Below are positions 59,950 through 64,000 of a DNA stretch of 64,000 bases, in pieces. This DNA is from Lacibacter luteus. GTDB taxonomy: Bacteria > Bacteroidota > Bacteroidia > Chitinophagales > Chitinophagaceae. The DNA is taken from assembly GCF_004118265.1 (NCBI RefSeq), contig NZ_SDHW01000001.1, forward strand, positions 682,001 to 746,000, given 5' to 3'. A program made the translations under genes and the position numbers. A model generated the notes under the pieces. The model searched no databases and was not told the origin of the DNA. It was given only the letters and a program-made list of their open reading frames with translations. Position 1 is the stretch's first letter, and each line of letters opens with the position of its first letter.

Positions 59950-62514
59950 TTATTTTACTTCAGCTTTTTTCTTTTCGTAATAGGCTTTATCAGTTGCTAA
60001 TTTTTGTGCTTCGGTTAAAGAAGCAATGTAAATGCCACGGCCATGTGTACCCAACACAATTTCATTATCACGATCCTGTATAGCTATGTCGTGGATAGCC
60101 ACTCTTGGTAATTCGCTCATCCATGCCATACTGCTTGCACCAGCATCAACCGATACATACAAACCATGATCTGTACCAACGTACAACAGGTTTTCGTTTT
60201 TCGGATCTTCACGCAATACATTCACAGGCTCTGCAGGTAAATCGGTAAACAGTTGTTTCCATGTTGCACCATAATCATCACTAACAAATACCCATGCATT
60301 AAAATGATCGTTGCGGTAACCGTTCATGGTAACATATACCCTGCTCTCTTTGTATTTCGATGCAACTACACGGCTTACGTACAGGCCCTGTACTGTTTTA
60401 GGTAATTTGGTATGAATAGCCGACCAGCTGTAACCACCATCTTTACTTACATTAATAAACCCATCATCGCTTCCGGTATAGATCAAACCAAAACGAACAG
60501 GCGATTCGCTGATAGTTACCAATGTACCAAAAGGAACATTGCCTTCACGCTTGCCACCTGTAAGATCGCCGCTCATATTTACCGACTGCTCGCCTTTGTT
60601 TAAACTGCGGTGAAAACGATTGGTACCAAAATAAAATACATCCTGGTTATGTTTTGATAACAGGATCGGCGATTGCCAGTTGAAGCGAAGCGGTTTATCG
60701 CCCAGCTCGTGCAGCGGACGTACACTTACTCTTGTTGGAAACAAATTGGTTTTATCGCCACGGATGTATGCACCAAACTGCGAACCGGTGTAAACTGTTT
60801 TGTTATCTCTTGTATCGATCTGTACCTGCATACCATCGCCACCACCAATTGATTTAAATGCGTAGTTGCCGTTATCGTGCCAGTCTACTGTTTCACGGTT
60901 GTTGCTTGGGCCATACCAACTACCGTTATCCTGCAAACCACCGTATACATTGTACGGCTTTGCATCATCAACTGTAATGGCATAAAATTGTGCAACAGAG
61001 GGCGTGTTGGCTTTAAACCAGTTGGCACCATCATCGTATGTAATATTGATGCCGCCATCATTACCATTGATCATGTGATTATCTTTCTTTGGATTAAACC
61101 ATAACGCATGATGATCGGAATGCACATTGCGGCCGTCAATTACTTTAAACGACTTACCGCCATCAACACTCATCCATGCACTTACGCCAAGCACAACAAT
61201 CTTATCAACATTCATTGGCGATACATAGATCTTCGCAAAATAGTAACCATAAGTGCTGAAGGCTTGTGGCAGTTTATTGTTGATGAGCTTCCATGTTTTA
61301 CCTGCATCATCGCTTCGGTAAACTTCGCAACCTTTTACGTTGCCGCTGAAACCATCATCACCTGCATCATAATAATCCCACAATGCAACGGGCTGAATTT
61401 TTCCGGCACGAACCATCTCTTTCACAACTGCGGCTGTATACTTAGCAGGAAAACGTTGCTTACGCATAAACGTATCCAGCTTACTGCTCTCCATGTTCAG
61501 CAGTTGTTCGTTTGTCATTGTTTTAAAATCTTTCAACTGCAAACCGGTATCGGCTGTTTGTCTTCTGCGACTTGTATCGGGCATTGCATCGTAGTTATCA
61601 ATTACAGCAAAAACAATATTGGGGTTTTGTGCATACACACTTAAACCAATACGACCCAGTTTCTTTCCTTCTGCAAAACCACTGCCCGGTGCAGTTATTA
61701 AACTCCAGGTAGTACCACCATCGGTACTTTTATAAATGCCACTTGTTGCACCGCTTTCGGTAAAGCTCCAGCCACGGCGTGTGCGATGCCACATGGCAGC
61801 ATACAGTTCATTAGGGTTGTTGGGATTGATCTCCATTTCAACAGCACCTGTGTTTTCATCAACTGCAAGTGTAAGCTTCCATGTTTTACCGCCATCAACT
61901 GTTTTATATACACCACGTTCTTTATTGGGCGAATACAAATGCCCTAATGCGGCAACCCATGCTGTGTTAGGATCGGTTGGATGCAATTGTATTTTACCAA
62001 TATGATGACTTTCGGGCAAACCAAGATACTCCCATGTTTTACCATTATCGCTGCTCTTGTACACACCATTACCTGCGTACGATGAGCGGCTGCTGTTTAC
62101 CTCACCCGAACCAATCCAGATAACACGGCTTCCATACCATTTCACCGCAATATCACCAATGGTCATAACATCTTCGTTATCGAACAAAGGCGTAAATGAT
62201 TGTCCGTTGTTTTTTGTATGCCACAAACCACCGCTTGCATAGGCAACGTAAAATTCAGTAGGGTCTTGCGGATTTACATCTACATCAACTACACGGCCGC
62301 TCATTACCACCGGCCCAATGTTGCGGAACTTTGCATCCTTTAATAATGATTTCTTTTCGAGCTCCTTGCGTACAACCATTCCCTTCTGCCGTTCGTCTGC
62401 TGTTGTTGGCTTGATTTGTGCGGAAACTGTACAGGTAACCGACAGAAATGAAAGAATCGGAATAACTTTGAAGAGGCAATTTTTGATGCCTGCAGTCGTT
62501 TTAGTTGGGTTCAT
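59950..62514 (-). CDS. secreted BNR-repeat / VPS10-like double-propeller protein
   Basis: 854 residues with signal peptide ending near TVSAQ32. Many Asp-box repeats are present (KNNGQSFTPLF, SSDNGKTWEYL, TVDGGKTWKL, STDGGTTWSLI, SDDAGKTWKLI, SKDGGYSWSAI, SDDYGATWKQL), spread over two propeller-sized halves, the layout of VPS10/sortilin-type and xyloglucanase-like exo-propellers. Blocks such as RNIGPVVMSGRVVDVDVNPQ and VLGTHGRGIYI at the ends are typical of Bacteroidota members. No sialidase catalytic set (Arg triad, Tyr/Glu) can be assigned. It is divergent from the MORN-like gene, with only 28 bp between starts. Confidence 0.87.
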   Translation of the reverse strand: MNPTKTTAGIKNCLFKVIPILSFLSVTCTVSAQIKPTTADERQKGMVVRKELEKKSLLKDAKFRNIGPVVMSGRVVDVDVNPQDPTEFYVAYASGGLWHTKNNGQSFTPLFDNEDVMTIGDIAVKWYGSRVIWIGSGEVNSSRSSYAGNGVYKSSDNGKTWEYLGLPESHHIGKIQLHPTDPNTAWVAALGHLYSPNKERGVYKTVDGGKTWKLTLAVDENTGAVEMEINPNNPNELYAAMWHRTRRGWSFTESGATSGIYKSTDGGTTWSLITAPGSGFAEGKKLGRIGLSVYAQNPNIVFAVIDNYDAMPDTSRRRQTADTGLQLKDFKTMTNEQLLNMESSKLDTFMRKQRFPAKYTAAVVKEMVRAGKIQPVALWDYYDAGDDGFSGNVKGCEVYRSDDAGKTWKLINNKLPQAFSTYGYYFAKIYVSPMNVDKIVVLGVSAWMSVDGGKSFKVIDGRNVHSDHHALWFNPKKDNHMINGNDGGINITYDDGANWFKANTPSVAQFYAITVDDAKPYNVYGGLQDNGSWYGPSNNRETVDWHDNGNYAFKSIGGGDGMQVQIDTRDNKTVYTGSQFGAYIRGDKTNLFPTRVSVRPLHELGDKPLRFNWQSPILLSKHNQDVFYFGTNRFHRSLNKGEQSVNMSGDLTGGKREGNVPFGTLVTISESPVRFGLIYTGSDDGFINVSKDGGYSWSAIHTKLPKTVQGLYVSRVVASKYKESRVYVTMNGYRNDHFNAWVFVSDDYGATWKQLFTDLPAEPVNVLREDPKNENLLYVGTDHGLYVSVDAGASSMAWMSELPRVAIHDIAIQDRDNEIVLGTHGRGIYIASLTEAQKLATDKAYYEKKKAEVK

Positions 62515-62542
62515 GCGTTGGTATTTAAATTCTCATGTTACG

Positions 62543-63280
62543 ATGAAAAAGACATTGACTTGTTCAAACATACGAAGGTTGATTTTAAGTGCAGTTGCTG
62601 CTTTCATTTTTTGGATGAATGGTTCTGCACAATGTAAAGACTATACCATTGGGGTGAAAGGCGATACCTTAAACTGCACCGATGTAAAAGATCTTAAACA
62701 GGGTAAATGGGTGGTTCGGGTAGAAGAGGTTCGTGGCGAACCGGGTTATGAAGAAGAAGGCATTTTTAAAGATGGAAAAAAAGAAGGTCCCTGGCGTGTG
62801 TACAGTTTAATGGGCGATATTCTTGCCATTGAAAATTACCGTTGGGGAAACAAGCATGGTAAGCAGCAATATTTTAATACCATGGGCGATATGGTGCGTG
62901 AAGAAAGCTGGCTTGCACAAAACCCCGACAAACCAACCGAAACAGTGGAAGTGTACGATGTAAACGACCCCAAGAAAATTACATTGGTGGAAGTGAAGAT
63001 GGAAGCAAGCTGTACACCACATGGTTTCTGGACCATTTACGAACCCGGCACCGGCAAAGTGTTACGTAAAGAAAATTTTATTCTTGGTAAACTCGATGAT
63101 GGTACAGGTACAGCCAACGGTATTGTAAAAAAAGATCCCAACGAAGCAGCAGATACCAACAGCACTACCAAAAAAGAAACCACGAAAGAAAAACCCAAGC
63201 CCAAAGAAATACTCGAATACGAAAAGAAGAACAGCGGCAAGAAGAAAGTGAAAGTTCGTACCGGGCAAACGGGAGGATGA
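62543..63280 (+). CDS. secreted MORN-variant repeat protein
   Basis: 245 residues. Signal sequence (RRLILSAVAAFIFWMNGSAQ) preceded by a basic n-region. Repeated strand pairs EEGIFKDGKKEGPWRVYSLM, DILAIENYRWGNKHGKQQYF and GHGFW-like motifs are of the MORN_2 (YwqK) type. The C-terminus is a Lys/Thr/Glu-rich tail (KKETTKEKPKPKE ... GKKKVKVRTGQ) that looks disordered. The frame is open for 75 codons upstream, but those overlap the divergent gene and are not plausible. Function unknown. Confidence 0.8.
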   Translation: MKKTLTCSNIRRLILSAVAAFIFWMNGSAQCKDYTIGVKGDTLNCTDVKDLKQGKWVVRVEEVRGEPGYEEEGIFKDGKKEGPWRVYSLMGDILAIENYRWGNKHGKQQYFNTMGDMVREESWLAQNPDKPTETVEVYDVNDPKKITLVEVKMEASCTPHGFWTIYEPGTGKVLRKENFILGKLDDGTGTANGIVKKDPNEAADTNSTTKKETTKEKPKPKEILEYEKKNSGKKKVKVRTGQTGG

Positions 63281-63474
63281 GTTGGGTAAATGGGTTTTGA
63301 GTTTTGGTTTCTTGTGCCTTCTTCCTTGTGGCTTGTGTTATTGCATGCACATTCATCTACCAGCAAATTACATTGGTAAAACATTCCCCTACCCCATAAG
63401 GAGTATTTTCAACTGCCCATTGCCCTGTTTACAGCAAATCAATTATTTTGCAGCCAAACCACAAACAATCACCA

Positions 63475-64000
63475 ATGCGTTTACCCCTGAAAGCTGTTGC
63501 GTTTCTGCTCCTTATTATTTGCAGCCAGCATGCTGTCGCCCAAACAAGGCAGGAAGTATTTGCTGCTTTGCAACAAATCGTTAACCGTGCTGTAGGCGAA
63601 AAGATAGACGGCAACAGTCTTTTCAGTAAAGAGCCCGACAAGATCACCAAACAACTCTTTACCGAAACTGCTGTGGCAGTGTATACCAAAAACATGGAGA
63701 AAAAAAGTACCGAGTGGATACACCGTTACAGCAATATTTCCTGGAACGATATTTTTGACCATGATGTTTTTACAGAATACAAAAACAGCGATCTGCAGAT
63801 TGTAAAAGTGAGGTTTAAAAAAAGTTTTAAAAGTGAATTCTTCCCATCAGATGAAGCCGCCGACGACGATCCTTCTTCATCCGATTATTTTGAATTTTAC
63901 ATTCGTACCAAAGACAAAGCAGAGTTTGAGAAAAACATGAACCTGCTTTACAGCTTTAAACCAAAGAAACAGGAATCGGCTTTTAATGCACAGATCCGCA
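63475..64000 (+). CDS. secreted protein of unknown function, 3' end beyond the window
   Basis: The first 175 codons are visible. Signal peptide MRLPLKAVAFLLLIICSQHA, cleaved near VAQ. The following sequence is mixed helix and strand with an acidic patch (DEAADDDPSSSD, about residues 126-137). No motif recognised. A reasonable promoter lies upstream: TTG (63420-63422), 20 nt, TTATTTTG (63443-63450, one mismatch from TAnnTTTG). The ATG at 63475 is the first in-frame start before the signal peptide. Confidence 0.65.
   Translation, partial: MRLPLKAVAFLLLIICSQHAVAQTRQEVFAALQQIVNRAVGEKIDGNSLFSKEPDKITKQLFTETAVAVYTKNMEKKSTEWIHRYSNISWNDIFDHDVFTEYKNSDLQIVKVRFKKSFKSEFFPSDEAADDDPSSSDYFEFYIRTKDKAEFEKNMNLLYSFKPKKQESAFNAQIR

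Overview
The window is a contiguous stretch of chromosome from a Bacteroidota bacterium, most likely family Chitinophagaceae. This is judged from gene content (tandem-CBM20 MalQ, a SusC/SusD pair, a PorT-like barrel, MutS2, DUF2147/DUF2911/DUF1684 secreted proteins), from the many Sec signal peptides ending in A-Q, and from several TAnnTTTG -7 promoter boxes. No genus is claimed. Most genes are ordinary chromosomal genes. There is no prophage, integrase, transposase or CRISPR array.

Layout. 0-6.3 kb: 5' part of malQ, bioB with a palindromic operator-like element and a coupled 41-codon ORF, then a large S9 peptidase. 6.3-7.0 kb: two tRNA-Ser genes and a small GIY-YIG nuclease gene bracketed by copies of one palindromic repeat. 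7-17.8 kb: secreted proteins, mutS2, msrA, an oligopeptide-binding-like lipoprotein, an M1 aminopeptidase and a flippase. 17.9-29.6 kb, minus strand: the tryptophan locus trpL-E-G-D-C-F-F-(two secreted-protein genes)-B-A, followed by hisH-hisA, with tRNA-Gly(CCC) on the plus strand between trpA and hisH. 29.6-41.2 kb: DUF2147 protein, DnaQ/GIY-YIG fusion, a 34-residue membrane protein, valS, a peptidase/propeller/barrel protein, an Lrp-type regulator divergent from ahcY, and a Pr6Pr membrane protein. 41.2-49 kb: Tat-exported DsrE-like protein, a papain-like protein with a lipoprotein partner, tandem M14 proteins (the first lacks the zinc site), cyclophilin, LprI-like protein. 49-64 kb: SusD/SusC pair, tex, a beta-barrel protein, an exported Ppx/GppA-like protein with a coiled-coil partner, DUF2911, a BNR/VPS10-type propeller, a MORN-like protein and a truncated secreted protein.

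The strongest regulatory discovery is a complete-looking trp attenuator ahead of trpE: a 19-residue leader peptide with three consecutive Trp codons, an antiterminator segment inside its last codons, and a terminator hairpin with a U-run. The trp operon also carries two intact-looking trpF genes, is split by two unrelated secreted-protein genes, and has a repeat, mostly of different families, at nearly every gene junction. Some repeats have entered coding sequence: the ends of trpA and trpE, the hisH N-terminus, and two in-frame insertions in valS.
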